64,000 bases of DNA from an uncultured Paracoccus sp. (GCF_937873615.1 NZ_CALMYP010000052.1:1-64000); one strand, 5' to 3'; positions 49,972 through 60,249 are shown, counted from the first letter of the stretch. Notes: generated by a model from the letters alone, not told the origin. Made by a program: numbers and translations.

Positions 49972-50868
49972 TCAGGCGGCCATTTCGGCATCCTCGGCGG
50001 CGATCTCGTCCTGCAGGAAACGCAGGAAGGCCTTGATCGTCGGGCGGTTGCGCCGGGCATGGGGATAGACCAGCCAATAGCTCTTTTCCGACTGCCAGCA
50101 GCGCGGAAAGGGCTGGATCAGTGTGCCCATCGCCAGTTCGAAGCGGAAGAAGCGCGGGTTCAGCAGCGCCACGCCTTCGCCTGCCAGCGCTGCGCGGCCC
50201 AGATGCGCCTGAGCCTCGAATTCCATCCGGCGGCTGGGGGAACAGGACAGCTCGGCAATGCCATGCATCTTCAGCCAGCCGTCCCAGCCGCGATGGCGGT
50301 TGTTGAGCCAGGGCAGCGGGATCACATCGGCGGGTTCGTTCAGCGGGCCATATTTGTCCAGCAGCGACGGCGCCAGGATCGGTGTCAGGTCCGAGGCGTA
50401 AAGCTGGTGGCTGACCAGCCCTTCCCAGTCGCCGAAACCATAGCGCAGGGCCACGTCGACATCCTGCCGGGCGAAATCGACCACCTTGTCATCGGTGTCC
50501 AGCCGCACCGCCAGTTCCGGGTGCTGCATCTGGAAACGGCCCAGCCGGTGCGACAGCCAGTTGCTGGCGATGGTGGTGATGGTCGAGATCGACATTGTCT
50601 CCGGCTGGCCGGAACGCCCCGAAAACGCCTCGCGCAGCATGTCGAACGCGTCCGAGGTCGGCCCGGCATAGCGCCGGCCCAGCTCGGTCAGTTCCAGCCC
50701 CCGGGGCTTGCGCAGGAACAGCTGCCCGCCCAGCCGTTCCTCCAGCAGCTTGATCTGATAGCTGACGGCGGCCTGGGTCATGCCAAGCGTCTCGGCCGCC
50801 CGGGTGAAGCTGAGCTGGCGGCTGGCGGCATCGAAGACGCGAAGGGCGGCAAGCGGGGGCAGTTCCAT
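49972..50868 (-). CDS. LysR-family transcriptional regulator (GcvA-like)
   Basis: The 298-residue protein has the N-terminal helix-turn-helix (LPPLAALRVFDAASRQLSFTRAAETLGMTQ) and an effector domain with LRYGFGDWEGL and YWLVYPHARRNRPTIKAFL. The opening LPPLAALRVFDA is characteristic of GcvA-type members. It is divergent from a DUF1127 gene; the target is not evident. It is convergent with bdhA. Confidence 0.85.
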   Translation of the reverse strand: MELPPLAALRVFDAASRQLSFTRAAETLGMTQAAVSYQIKLLEERLGGQLFLRKPRGLELTELGRRYAGPTSDAFDMLREAFSGRSGQPETMSISTITTIASNWLSHRLGRFQMQHPELAVRLDTDDKVVDFARQDVDVALRYGFGDWEGLVSHQLYASDLTPILAPSLLDKYGPLNEPADVIPLPWLNNRHRGWDGWLKMHGIAELSCSPSRRMEFEAQAHLGRAALAGEGVALLNPRFFRFELAMGTLIQPFPRCWQSEKSYWLVYPHARRNRPTIKAFLRFLQDEIAAEDAEMAA

Positions 50869-51090
50869 AAGCTGACCTTATAGGGGATGGCTGTCGTTTT
50901 GTTGGCGTTCTCCCGCTCTCGATAGCATTCTCGGCTCATCGAAAGAAGCGGGATCAGGCACCACCGGCAGGTTCCCGCGAATGATCCGAATTCGACGCCC
51001 GTTTCGGCGCCTCAGGCGGCAGAAGCCAGCTTTATGAGGGTGGGGACGATTGTCGCCACGAAACACGTCGCCATGAGAGGGAGAGACGAG

Positions 51091-51360
51091 ATGACCATGA
51101 CCCCGATCGAACTGCCCGCCGTGGCAGCGCTGACATCGCCTTCCGCGCGCCTGCTTCAGCGCCTGGCGCTTTGGCAGGAGGCCCGGCTTCAGCGGAAGAC
51201 CGAACGCGCCGCGCGCGCCGGGCTGGCCGAGATGTCCGAGCATCTGCGTCGCGATGTCGGGCTGGATGGCGGTGCCTCGCTGCGGCCGCCGCGTCGCAAT
51301 GGGCGCAGCTTCGATCACAACCAGCACCCTGACGCGGTTGTGCGTCAATGGGGCTTGTAG
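51091..51360 (+). CDS. DUF1127 family small protein
   Basis: The 89-residue protein is Arg-rich, with a helical ERAARAGLAEMSEHLRRDVGLD segment that fits DUF1127; the LRRDVGLDGG end corresponds to the family's conserved L-x-D-I/V-G-L. In Rhodobacter and Agrobacterium these proteins affect small-RNA stability, phosphate and carbon balance. An AAGGGAGAGACGAG stretch precedes the start. An in-frame ATG at 51073 is less likely. It is divergent from the LysR gene. Confidence 0.75.
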   Translation: MTMTPIELPAVAALTSPSARLLQRLALWQEARLQRKTERAARAGLAEMSEHLRRDVGLDGGASLRPPRRNGRSFDHNQHPDAVVRQWGL

Positions 51361-51368
51361 GAAGATTG

Positions 51369-51396
51369 GCCGCGCCCGGGGCTTTCCGGGTGCGGC
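51369..51396. terminator. Bidirectional hairpin between the DUF1127 gene and the aminotransferase gene
   Basis: GCCGC(G)CCCGG and CCGGG(T)GCGGC pair with one bulge around GGGCTTT. It lies between two convergent genes and could serve both. T-tracts are short. Confidence 0.45.
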
Positions 51397-51402
51397 CCGC
51401 GA

Positions 51403-52641
<1,239 letters not shown>

Positions 52642-52681
52642 TCATAGGGTGTGCGCCGGCAGGCGACAAGCGAGGCGAGCC

Positions 52682-53005
52682 ATGGAAAATGAAGAGATCC
52701 GGTTGAAGCGGCTGCGGATGCGCAGCTGGCGGCGCGGCATGAAGGAGATGGACCTGATCCTCGGCCCCTTCGCCGATACGCAACTGGCCGGATTGTCCGA
52801 GGAATTGCTGGCCCAGTACGAGCAGGTGATGGGCGAGAACGACCAGGACCTGTACCGCTGGATCGTGGCGCGCGCGCGCGGCGAACGCGAGGGGCCGGCG
52901 GAAATTTCCGCGGTCCTCGACGTGATCGCCGATGCCGCTTTCGGGCGGTTCTCGGCAGATAGCGAGCATTTTACGAATATGCCGCAGAAAATTCTGTCGA
53001 ATTAA
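52682..53005 (+). CDS. sdhE: FAD assembly factor SdhE
   Basis: This is a 107-residue member of the SdhE (DUF339) family, which aids covalent flavinylation of succinate dehydrogenase. The conserved RxGxxEMD motif is present as RRGMKEMDLILGPF. It is divergent from the aminotransferase gene, and the start at 52682 lies 70 bases from the aminotransferase start. Confidence 0.9.
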   Translation: MENEEIRLKRLRMRSWRRGMKEMDLILGPFADTQLAGLSEELLAQYEQVMGENDQDLYRWIVARARGEREGPAEISAVLDVIADAAFGRFSADSEHFTNMPQKILSN

Positions 53006-53028
53006 CCCACGATTCGGCTTTTTGCGTC

Positions 53029-53056
53029 ATCGTCACCTCAACAAGGGGATGACGAT
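53029..53056. promoter_or_regulatory. Inverted repeat before the LdtR-like gene
   Basis: ATCGTCA (53029-53035) and TGACGAT (53050-53056) are a seven-base perfect inverted repeat flanking the ribosome-binding region and touching the start codon at 53057. MarR-family regulators commonly autoregulate at such dyads; a role in translation through a hairpin is an alternative. Confidence 0.4.
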
Positions 53057-53557
53057 ATGAAGGCACTGGCGCCCAGATATGACGACGAAACCGACCAGGA
53101 AAAGGTCGAGGCTTATTTTCGCTGCCTTCAACTGCTGGACCGGCTGCATCGGTTGATGCTGGACCTGATCAAGGACGATTTCGAACGTCTGGGACGCAGC
53201 GATCTGACGCCGGTGCAGGCGCTGCTGCTCTATAATCTTGGCACGGCCGAGGTGACGGCGGGCGAATTGCGAAGCCGGGGCATGTATCAGGGGTCGAACG
53301 TGTCTTATAACCTCAAGAAGCTGGTTGGCATGGGCTATGTCCACCATGAACGGAGCAGTCAGGACCGGCGCTCGGTCAGGGTCCGCCTGACCGCCTCGGG
53401 GCAGGAGGTTCGCGATCAGATTGGCCAGCTTTTCGCGCGCCATGCGCAGGACCTGAACATGTCGGGCGTGCTCGACGATCCGCCTTTGGACCGTGTCGAC
53501 CGGCAATGGCGGCGGATCGAACGCTATTGGAGCGAGCAGATCAGGTATATCTACTGA
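53057..53557 (+). CDS. ldtR: MarR-family winged-helix regulator (LdtR-like)
   Basis: The 166-residue protein shows the LdtR pattern: LDRLHRLMLDLIKDDFERLGRSDLTPVQALLLYNLG, then ELRSRGMYQGSNVSYNLKKL and QDRRSVRVRLT, a winged helix. In Sinorhizobium and Liberibacter LdtR controls L,D-transpeptidase genes and osmotic stress tolerance. The gene follows sdhE by 51 bases. No transpeptidase gene is beside it. Confidence 0.8.
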   Translation: MKALAPRYDDETDQEKVEAYFRCLQLLDRLHRLMLDLIKDDFERLGRSDLTPVQALLLYNLGTAEVTAGELRSRGMYQGSNVSYNLKKLVGMGYVHHERSSQDRRSVRVRLTASGQEVRDQIGQLFARHAQDLNMSGVLDDPPLDRVDRQWRRIERYWSEQIRYIY

Positions 53558-53580
53558 GATCGGTCGTGGCCGGGCTCGTT

Positions 53581-54813
53581 TCAGTCCCCTTTCGGGAACA
53601 CCAACTCGACCTCTGCTCGTTCGTCCTTGATCGTGAAGCGCAGCGCGACGCCTTCCTTTTCCGCGATCTTGGTCACGATGCCAAGGCCAAGCCCGGTCCC
53701 GCGAGAGGCGGCGGATCTCTCGAAAATCCCGTGCAGAAACTCTGCATTCGGCGCGACCCGGTTCGATATGGTCAGCGTCGGTCCGGCACCGAGCCTGACC
53801 TTTACGCCGCCGATGCCATGGTCGCGGGCATTGCGCAGCAGGTTGCCGATCATCAGTCCCGCCGCATCGTGATGGACCGGCACCATCATCCGTTCCTGGT
53901 CGCCATCGTCAAAGACCGCCTCGGGGCAGGTGTCGGCAATGGCAATCCGCGTGAGCCGGACGATATCGCAGGTCGCCTCGCCCGAGACTCCGGCCTCGGC
54001 GCGCGAGAGTTGAAGCAGGCGTTCGACCAGCAGGGCCAGCCGGTCCAATGCGGCGGTCATGCGTTTTGGTGCGTCCGGGTCGGCCATGCCCCTGGCCATC
54101 AGTTGCGCCTGTGCCGAGGCGGCTGCGATCGGTGTGCGCAATTCATGTGCGGCATTGGTGGCAAACAGCCGCTCGGCATTGATGTGATTGCGCAGGCGTT
54201 GCAGATAATTGTTCAGCGCGGCGGGTATGGGCGCAACCTCGCGTGGCAGGGCCGCTGCGGAAACCGGAGAGAGGTCCGTGGCCTTGCGCGATTTCAGCTC
54301 CTCGGCAAACCTGGTCGCGGGGCGAAGCGCCAAGGTCGTTGCGCGGCCGACGACGAGCAGCGTGATCAGCAGGATCGGCAACATCAACAACAGCATGGAG
54401 CCCATGCTTTCCAGCAGTTCATCGCGCCGCCATTCGCTGCTTTGTCCGGTTTCGACGATCAGGCCGATGCCGGGGTCGGACAGACGATAGACGCGCCATT
54501 CGCCGAGCGTCTGGCTGCCGTCCTCGTCAAGCGGGGGCCAGTCGGCGGCGATCACCTCGCGCCCATGGTCGATGATCCGAATGTCCGAACTCACGTCGAG
54601 CGCGTGCAGACCCGCGCTGCCGGACGCCTGATAAAGCGCCGCTGAGAGATGTGCGGAATCCTTCAGGGATTCATCCAGCAACTCGCCCATCTCATGGGCA
54701 ATGATCCAAAGCCCGATGCCCAGCCCGAGCAACCAGCCAAGGCCCACGCCGATCACGACCCGGCCCAACAGGCGCCGTTTCAACGACCAGTTGTTGTTAG
54801 GGGCGCCGCTCAT
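53581..54813 (-). CDS. Membrane sensor histidine kinase (QseC/PmrB-type)
   Basis: The 410-residue kinase has two membrane segments around a short periplasmic region of about 115 residues, then a HAMP-like linker, an H-box (FATNAAHELRTPIAAASAQAQ), an N-box (NLLRNARDHGIGG), and a G-box (GTGLGLGIV). It is coupled by an ATGA overlap to the response regulator gene. The pair faces, and probably controls, the divergent 55.6-62.5 kb gene run. Confidence 0.88.
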   Translation of the reverse strand: MSGAPNNNWSLKRRLLGRVVIGVGLGWLLGLGIGLWIIAHEMGELLDESLKDSAHLSAALYQASGSAGLHALDVSSDIRIIDHGREVIAADWPPLDEDGSQTLGEWRVYRLSDPGIGLIVETGQSSEWRRDELLESMGSMLLLMLPILLITLLVVGRATTLALRPATRFAEELKSRKATDLSPVSAAALPREVAPIPAALNNYLQRLRNHINAERLFATNAAHELRTPIAAASAQAQLMARGMADPDAPKRMTAALDRLALLVERLLQLSRAEAGVSGEATCDIVRLTRIAIADTCPEAVFDDGDQERMMVPVHHDAAGLMIGNLLRNARDHGIGGVKVRLGAGPTLTISNRVAPNAEFLHGIFERSAASRGTGLGLGIVTKIAEKEGVALRFTIKDERAEVELVFPKGD

Positions 54814-55463
54814 GGAATCAGGTATCCCAGGCCGCGCCGGGTTTCGATCAGATCGGCACCGAGCTTCGATCGCAGGCGCGAGACATAGACCTCGACCGCA
54901 TTGCCTTCGATCTGATCCTCGAAGGCAAAGAGCCGCTCTTCCAGGGCAAGCTTGGACAGGACCCGGCCCCGCGATGACAGCAGCGCATCGAACACGGCCC
55001 ATTCCCGCGAGGTCAGCCGGATCTCGGCATCGGCGCGAAACAGCCGGGCGCCGGCACGGTCGATGCGCAATTCGCCCAGCATGGTCTCGGTCGATGGATC
55101 GCCCGCGGCACGGCGGGCATGGGCGCGCAGGCGCGCCTCGACCTCGCCCAGATCATAGGGTTTGACGACATAATCGTCGGCCCCCGCATCCAGACCGGCG
55201 ATGCGATCCGAGATCTGGTCGCGGGCGGTGGCGATGAGAACCGGAACCTGACTGCCCTGCCGGCGCAGATCGCGCAGAAGGTCCAGCCCCGACCCGTCGG
55301 GCAGCGACAGATCCAGCAGCACGGCGTCGAAATCGGCGACGCTCAGCGCGCTGCGGGCGGCGTCCAGATCGGCCATATGATCGACGGCATGGCCTTGGCC
55401 TTGCAGAAATCCCTGCACGGCATTGGCAATATCGGCGTCATCCTCGATCAGTAAAATCCGCAT
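54810..55463 (-). CDS. OmpR-family response regulator (QseB/PmrA-type)
   Basis: This 217-residue regulator starts MRILLIEDDADIANAVQGFL and has a receiver domain with Asp in AVLLDLSLPDGSG and a winged-helix domain ending VEVYVSRLRSKLGADLIETRRG. The frame is open to 55523, but the start at 55463 gives the normal receiver start. It is the partner of the kinase gene and lies back to back with the biosynthetic-type run, separated by 164 bases that must carry both promoters. Confidence 0.9.
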   Translation of the reverse strand: MRILLIEDDADIANAVQGFLQGQGHAVDHMADLDAARSALSVADFDAVLLDLSLPDGSGLDLLRDLRRQGSQVPVLIATARDQISDRIAGLDAGADDYVVKPYDLGEVEARLRAHARRAAGDPSTETMLGELRIDRAGARLFRADAEIRLTSREWAVFDALLSSRGRVLSKLALEERLFAFEDQIEGNAVEVYVSRLRSKLGADLIETRRGLGYLIP

Positions 55464-55627
55464 TGGCAGCCCTTGGATCTTCAGTTCTGGCACAGTCATG
55501 GCCGTGCCGGCAGCGAAGATCAATCAGCGTTGCTTCGCGCTTTCGTGAACTGTCCGCCGACGCTTTGTAAGCTGCCTGCAAGACTGGTGTGTTCCTTGGC
55601 CGAAAAGACGGCATGGAGCAGGCATAG

Positions 55628-56218
55628 ATGCATGTGGAATTTCTGAGCTGGCGCGATGCCGGATGGCAGGCGGCTGCATCGCTGATCGAGGGTCATTTTG
55701 CCAAGGCCCATGGCGCGCAGATGACGGTCCCGGCCGTCAGATTGGCCGTGGCCCTGTCGCAGACGGGAAAACTGCTGGGTGCAACAGGCGTGCGCACGGC
55801 TGACGAGGGGTTCTTTTCGCAAGTCTATCTTGACCGACCGGTCGCGGAGACGCTGTCGGAGCGGATCGGGGCGCTTGTCGCAAACGAGGATATCATCGAA
55901 GTCGTGTCGATGGCCTGCCCCAAGCCGTTGGCCACGCTGCCGCTGATCGAGGCGATTGCCGCCGAGGGGCGCCGGCAGGGGCGAAGCTGGGGCCTGTTCA
56001 CGGCGACCACGCCCCTTGTCCGGCTGCTTGGACATGCCGGTGTTCCGCTCGTGATGCTTGCGCCTGCGCGGCCCGAACGGCTTGTCGGCGCGTCAAGCTG
56101 GGGGCGCTACTATGACAGCCTTCCCTGGGTCTGTGCGGTCCATGAGGGCCCCGCCACCGAGCCGCTTCGCTTCATGCCGGCCCGAGCAGGCCTGCGCCAG
56201 GGAGCAGGCCTGAAATGA
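55628..56218 (+). CDS. Thermostable-haemolysin-family protein (PF12261-like)
   Basis: The 196-residue cytoplasmic protein resembles the family named after the thermostable haemolysin delta-VPH of Vibrio parahaemolyticus. It has MTVPAVRLAVALSQTGKLLGATGVRTADE, LYLDRP-like FSQVYLDRPVAETLSERIG and a VEVVSMACPKP segment, all matching that family, which resembles the autoinducer-synthase or GNAT acyltransferase fold. It has no signal peptide, so haemolysis itself is doubtful. It leads the operon and overlaps the AMP-ligase gene. Confidence 0.75.
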   Translation: MHVEFLSWRDAGWQAAASLIEGHFAKAHGAQMTVPAVRLAVALSQTGKLLGATGVRTADEGFFSQVYLDRPVAETLSERIGALVANEDIIEVVSMACPKPLATLPLIEAIAAEGRRQGRSWGLFTATTPLVRLLGHAGVPLVMLAPARPERLVGASSWGRYYDSLPWVCAVHEGPATEPLRFMPARAGLRQGAGLK

Positions 56219-57612
56219 AGGCGGTTTTCCAGGCGCTTGCAGCCAATGCGAAGCTTCATCCCAATGCCATTGCCATCAATGAGGGCAGCAGGTCGATCAG
56301 TTGGTCCGGGCTGGCGGATGCCGTGGCGCGCGCCGCATCGGGTTTTGCCACGTCGTCCAAGGTCGTGGGGCTGCGCCTGTCCGGGATCGATTATGTGATC
56401 GGCGATCTGGCCGCGACCCTGGCCGGGCGCCGGCTGGTGCCGGTGCCGGCATTCTTTTCCGATGGCCAGATCGCCCATCTCATGCAGGATGCCGGGGCGG
56501 ATCTGGTCACAAGCCTGCCCGATGGCAGGCGCGGCCACAGCCTCGATTATGCCGGCGGTGCGACGCGGGTGATCTATACCTCGGGCACGACCGGACGGCC
56601 GAAGGGGGTGGTTCTGGGGGATCGCCAGATCGCCGCCTCGCTGGCGGCGCTGAGCCAAGCGCTGCAGCCCGGGCCGGATGATCGCTATCTGTCGGTTCTG
56701 CCGCAGGCCCAGTTGCTGGAACAGGTCTGCGGGATGTTCATGCCGATCCTTGCCGGTGCGCCGGTGGTGATCGACCGAGAGGCCGCGGCCAGCCTGTTCA
56801 CCGGAGATGGCCGGGCGCTGGCACGGATCGCCGAGGAAACCCATCCGACAGTGACGGTTCTGGCGCCCCGGCAGCTTGCGCTCTGGGTCGCGGAATTGCG
56901 GCGCGGTGCCCCGGCGCCTGCCAGCCTGCGCTATGTCGCGGTCGGCGGCGCCCCGGTCGCGCCCGCGCTTTTGTCCGAGGCGCGTGCCCTGGGGCTGCCG
57001 GTGGCCGAGGGCTATGGCCTGTCCGAGGCCTGTTCGGTGGTTGCGATGACGCCGACAACAGCCAGCGATGGCTCGACCATGACGGTTCTGGACGGGGTCG
57101 ATGTGTCGATCGAGGATGGCGAGATCGTGATCGCCGGCCCGACCGTCATGGAGGGTTATCTGCATGGTGAGTGCCAGCAGGGGCCCTGGCATACCGGCGA
57201 TCTGGGCCAGCTGCAGGATGGCCGGTTGGAGGTGCTGGGGCGTCGCGATGCGATGATCCTGCGTCAGTCGGGCCGCAATATCGCCCCCGAATGGGTCGAG
57301 GCCGAAGCCCTCGCCGATCCGGCATTCCCGGTTGCAGCACTTGTCCAGACGCCCGAGGATGAGCTGATTCTGGTCGCCGCGGCAATCTCCTCGCCAGATA
57401 TGGCGGGGCTGATCCAGCGCCTGTCCGCATTGCCGAGCTATGCGCGGCCCGATCAACTGGTCATCGTCGATCCGCGCGCCCCCGGTCTGATCCGCCCCTC
57501 GGGCACGGCGGATCGCAGGGTTGCGGCGGAACTGGCCCGCAGCGCGACGACGGGATGCATGACATTGCGCTATCCCGAACAGCAATCCCAACCCGTCGAG
57601 GTCACATCATGA
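56215..57612 (+). CDS. AMP-dependent acyl-CoA synthetase/ligase-like enzyme
   Basis: The 465-residue ANL-superfamily protein has the P-loop-like YTSGTTGRPKGV, the A5 motif EGYGLSEA, the A7 motif HTGDLG and the A8 region GRRDAMILRQSGRNIAPEWVE. It is shorter than most fatty-acyl ligases. The usual A10 lysine is not visible: the end reads PSGTADRR where NGKxxR is expected. The enzyme could activate a carboxylic acid as adenylate. It lies between the haemolysin-family and SDR genes with four-base overlaps. Confidence 0.85.
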   Translation: MKAVFQALAANAKLHPNAIAINEGSRSISWSGLADAVARAASGFATSSKVVGLRLSGIDYVIGDLAATLAGRRLVPVPAFFSDGQIAHLMQDAGADLVTSLPDGRRGHSLDYAGGATRVIYTSGTTGRPKGVVLGDRQIAASLAALSQALQPGPDDRYLSVLPQAQLLEQVCGMFMPILAGAPVVIDREAAASLFTGDGRALARIAEETHPTVTVLAPRQLALWVAELRRGAPAPASLRYVAVGGAPVAPALLSEARALGLPVAEGYGLSEACSVVAMTPTTASDGSTMTVLDGVDVSIEDGEIVIAGPTVMEGYLHGECQQGPWHTGDLGQLQDGRLEVLGRRDAMILRQSGRNIAPEWVEAEALADPAFPVAALVQTPEDELILVAAAISSPDMAGLIQRLSALPSYARPDQLVIVDPRAPGLIRPSGTADRRVAAELARSATTGCMTLRYPEQQSQPVEVTS

Positions 57613-58397
57613 GCGGCAAGACAGTCCTGATTACCGGCGCCGGATCGGGGATCGGCGCGGCGCTGGCTTTCGAGGCCGACCGTCTGGGCCATCGTCTGAT
57701 CCTGGTCGGACGGCGTGCCGAGGCCCTGCAGGAGACCGCCGGATCCCTGAGCCAGCCGCCGGTGATCGTCGCCGCCGATCTGACGACGCCCGAAGGGCGC
57801 GCGGATGTGGCAGCGGCGGTGGCCGAAACCGGCCTCGACATCCTGATCAACAATGCCGGCATGGTGCCCTCCGGGCCGCTTGGCCAGATCTCTGACGCGG
57901 ATATTGCCGATGCTCTGGCGCTGAACATTACCGCGCCGATTGCCCTGAGCCGCGATCTGCTGCCCCAGCTTTCGGCGGCGCAGGGCGGGCAACTGGTCAA
58001 TATGGGCTCGGTCTTCGGCGATATCGGCTTTCCGTTCTTCGCGCTCTATTCGACGACGAAATTCGGGCTGCGCGGCTTTTCCGATGCGATCCGCCGCGAA
58101 CTGGCCCCGCAGGGGATCGCCGTCACCTATATCGCGCCGCGCGCCACCCGGACCGGCGCGACGCAGAACTTCAACGCGCTGATCGGCCCGATGTCGATGA
58201 CGCTGGACACGCCCGAGGCCGTCGCCCGCCATGCCTGGCGCGCCATCACCGCCCGCAAGCGCGAGCAATTCCCCCCCAGCCGAGAGCGTCTTTTCGTCGC
58301 CCTGCAGCGCATCGCGCCCCGGCTGATCGACAAGAACCTGATCCGGCTTGCCCGCGACCCGGCTGTGATCGCCGCCGCGCGCAAAGCCCGGAGCTGA
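57609..58397 (+). CDS. Short-chain dehydrogenase/reductase
   Basis: The 262-residue classical SDR has GAGSGIGAALA for cofactor binding, NNAGMVPSGP, the catalytic Ser in NMGSVFGDIG, and YSTTKFG with Tyr and Lys. The late Arg-rich tail ending IAAARKARS is like that of SDRs from lipid or polyketide pathways. It is translationally coupled to the ligase, so its substrate is probably a product or carrier-bound acyl group of the same pathway. Confidence 0.87.
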   Translation: MSGKTVLITGAGSGIGAALAFEADRLGHRLILVGRRAEALQETAGSLSQPPVIVAADLTTPEGRADVAAAVAETGLDILINNAGMVPSGPLGQISDADIADALALNITAPIALSRDLLPQLSAAQGGQLVNMGSVFGDIGFPFFALYSTTKFGLRGFSDAIRRELAPQGIAVTYIAPRATRTGATQNFNALIGPMSMTLDTPEAVARHAWRAITARKREQFPPSRERLFVALQRIAPRLIDKNLIRLARDPAVIAAARKARS

Positions 58398-58412
58398 AGA
58401 ATGGAGCCTTCG

Positions 58413-59276
58413 ATGAACTACAATATCCTGCGCCGTCGCGACTTCGCCGAAGGGCTGCAAGACGAATCCCTGCAAATCCGGATCCGCGAGGACCTGACCC
58501 GCGATGGCTGGACCTTGCTGCGTGGCTTTCAGCCCGGAATGGAAGATTTCTCCAGCCTTGTCAGCAGCCTGTGCAGCCGCGTGACCTTCGATCCGGCGCG
58601 CAGCAACACCACCGACAAGACCCAGATGGTCGATGCCGGGCTCGGCCCGATCGGCCTGCATATCGAGAATGGCAATACGCCGCGCTGTCCCGATATCGTC
58701 TGCTTCTATGCCGAGCGCGCCGCCTTTGAAGGATCGCAAACCACGATCTGCGACGGTTTCGCGGTCTGGGACAGCTTCGACGCCGCCCGCCAGTCGCGAT
58801 GGTCGCAGCAGATGACGGTCGAACGCGACCTGCCGGAACTGATCTGGAAGCGATACCTGGCCAATGAACACCCGGCCATCTCGCGACCGGAAGAAGTGAC
58901 CATGGACCATGTCCTGCAATTCGGCCAGGCCGTGCCGGGACAGGCGTTCGATCTGCACGAGGACGGCTCGCTGACCTATCGGCTGACCGTGGATCCGGTG
59001 CGAGGCTCGGTTTTCGGTGAGGGGCAGAGGGGCTTTGCCAATGCCGTGCTCGGACCGTCGCACAATTACCAGCCGCCGCGCTACACCATGGCCGACGGAT
59101 CGCCGGTCACCCCCGAGGAGATCGAGGAAATCCGCGCCATCGCCGAGACCTCCACCCACGAGATCAACTGGCAGGATGGCGATATCGCCATTCTCGACAA
59201 TACCCGCGTCATGCATGGCCGCCGCGCCATCGCCGATGCGAACCGCAATCTTTTCATTGGCATGGGCACAATCTGA
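58413..59276 (+). CDS. TauD/TfdA-family 2-oxoglutarate-dependent oxygenase
   Basis: This 287-residue enzyme has the iron-binding facial triad with His83-x-Glu85 (GLHIENGN) and distal His268 (NTRVMHGRR), and Arg278 ten residues later for 2-oxoglutarate. The carboxylate ligand is Glu instead of the usual Asp. A start at 58401 is also possible; GGAG lies at a good distance for either. It may hydroxylate or desaturate the acyl or amino-acid product of the preceding enzymes. Confidence 0.82.
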   Translation: MNYNILRRRDFAEGLQDESLQIRIREDLTRDGWTLLRGFQPGMEDFSSLVSSLCSRVTFDPARSNTTDKTQMVDAGLGPIGLHIENGNTPRCPDIVCFYAERAAFEGSQTTICDGFAVWDSFDAARQSRWSQQMTVERDLPELIWKRYLANEHPAISRPEEVTMDHVLQFGQAVPGQAFDLHEDGSLTYRLTVDPVRGSVFGEGQRGFANAVLGPSHNYQPPRYTMADGSPVTPEEIEEIRAIAETSTHEINWQDGDIAILDNTRVMHGRRAIADANRNLFIGMGTI

Positions 59277-59293
59277 AAGAAGGAACCCGGAAC

Positions 59294-59908
59294 ATGAAAC
59301 CTACCTCAATCGTTTTCGCAGTGCTGGTCGCAATCGGCGCGAGCGCATCCTCTCTGCCTGCCTCTGCCGCGCCGGCGGACAGCGTGCCGGCCTCCGGTCG
59401 GCTGAGCTTCGATGTCATCCGCAACGGCAAGGATATCGGCGATTATGTCGTGAGCTTTCGCGGCAGCGGCAATGATCTGGATGTCAGCCTCAGCACCGAT
59501 GTCATGGTCAAGCTGCCGGTGATCGGGGTCAGCGCCTACCGGTTCAAGCAGCAGAGCACCGAGACCTGGCGCGGCGGCAAGCTGGCCGGGCTGAGCTCGA
59601 CCACGGATGACAACGGAACGCCCCACAAGATTTCGCTCGGCGCGACATCGCTGGTGCCGGCAAGCCTGTGGTCGGCCGATATTGTAACGTCACGTCAGGT
59701 GCTGAACACCATCGATGGCAGCACGGACGCGATCTCGGTGCGCAAGATCGGGACCGAGACCGTTTCGACGGGTTCCGGCCCGGTGAAGGCGACGCATTAC
59801 GCCATCGGCGGCGGATTGAACCGTGAACTCTGGTATGCTGATAACAAGCTGGTCCATGTCCGCTTCGCCGCTGAAGACGGATCGACGGTGGATTACGCGC
59901 TTCGCTGA
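59294..59908 (+). CDS. Exported DUF6134/DUF3108-like protein
   Basis: This 204-residue protein has a signal peptide (MKPTSIVFAVLVAIGASASS, cleaved near SAAPA) and a beta-rich body: RLSFDVIRNGKDIGDYVVSF, ETWRGGKLAGLSSTTDDNG, TGSGPVKATHYAIGG. These are the repeats expected of DUF6134/DUF3108 periplasmic proteins. It is probably periplasmic and might bind a lipid. It lies between the oxygenase gene and the LABN gene of the same strand. Confidence 0.7.
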   Translation: MKPTSIVFAVLVAIGASASSLPASAAPADSVPASGRLSFDVIRNGKDIGDYVVSFRGSGNDLDVSLSTDVMVKLPVIGVSAYRFKQQSTETWRGGKLAGLSSTTDDNGTPHKISLGATSLVPASLWSADIVTSRQVLNTIDGSTDAISVRKIGTETVSTGSGPVKATHYAIGGGLNRELWYADNKLVHVRFAAEDGSTVDYALR

Positions 59909-59967
59909 AGGGTCGGACTGCGTGCCAGTTCCCGCGATCATTCCGCCGCCGGTCGGAGACGTTACCT

Positions 59968-60249
59968 ATGGATTCAAACAAGCTTTGGCTGCTGATCGGC
60001 TTTTCGGGCCAGTTGCTGTTCACATCCCGGTTTCTGGTGCAATGGATCGCCAGTGAGCGGGCCAAGCGCAGCATTGTGCCGCTGGCTTTCTGGTGGTTCA
60101 GCCTTGCCGGAGGGGCGACGCTTCTGGCCTATGCGCTATGGCGCCGCGATCCGGTCTTTGCGGTCGGGCAGGCCTCGGGGCTGGTTATCTATACGCGCAA
60201 CCTGATGCTGATCGGCAAGGATCGCAGGGCGGCAAAGGATTCCGCATGA
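59968..60249 (+). CDS. Lipid A biosynthesis-type N-terminal domain (LABN) membrane protein
   Basis: The 93-residue protein has three membrane segments and the LABN pattern (FTSRFLVQWIASERAKRSIVP, then FWWFSLAGGATLLAYALWRRDPVFAVGQASG). LABN proteins occur beside polyprenyl-phosphate glycosyltransferases and may flip or organise glycolipid. It is coupled by ATGA overlap to the GT39 gene. Confidence 0.88.
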   Translation: MDSNKLWLLIGFSGQLLFTSRFLVQWIASERAKRSIVPLAFWWFSLAGGATLLAYALWRRDPVFAVGQASGLVIYTRNLMLIGKDRRAAKDSA

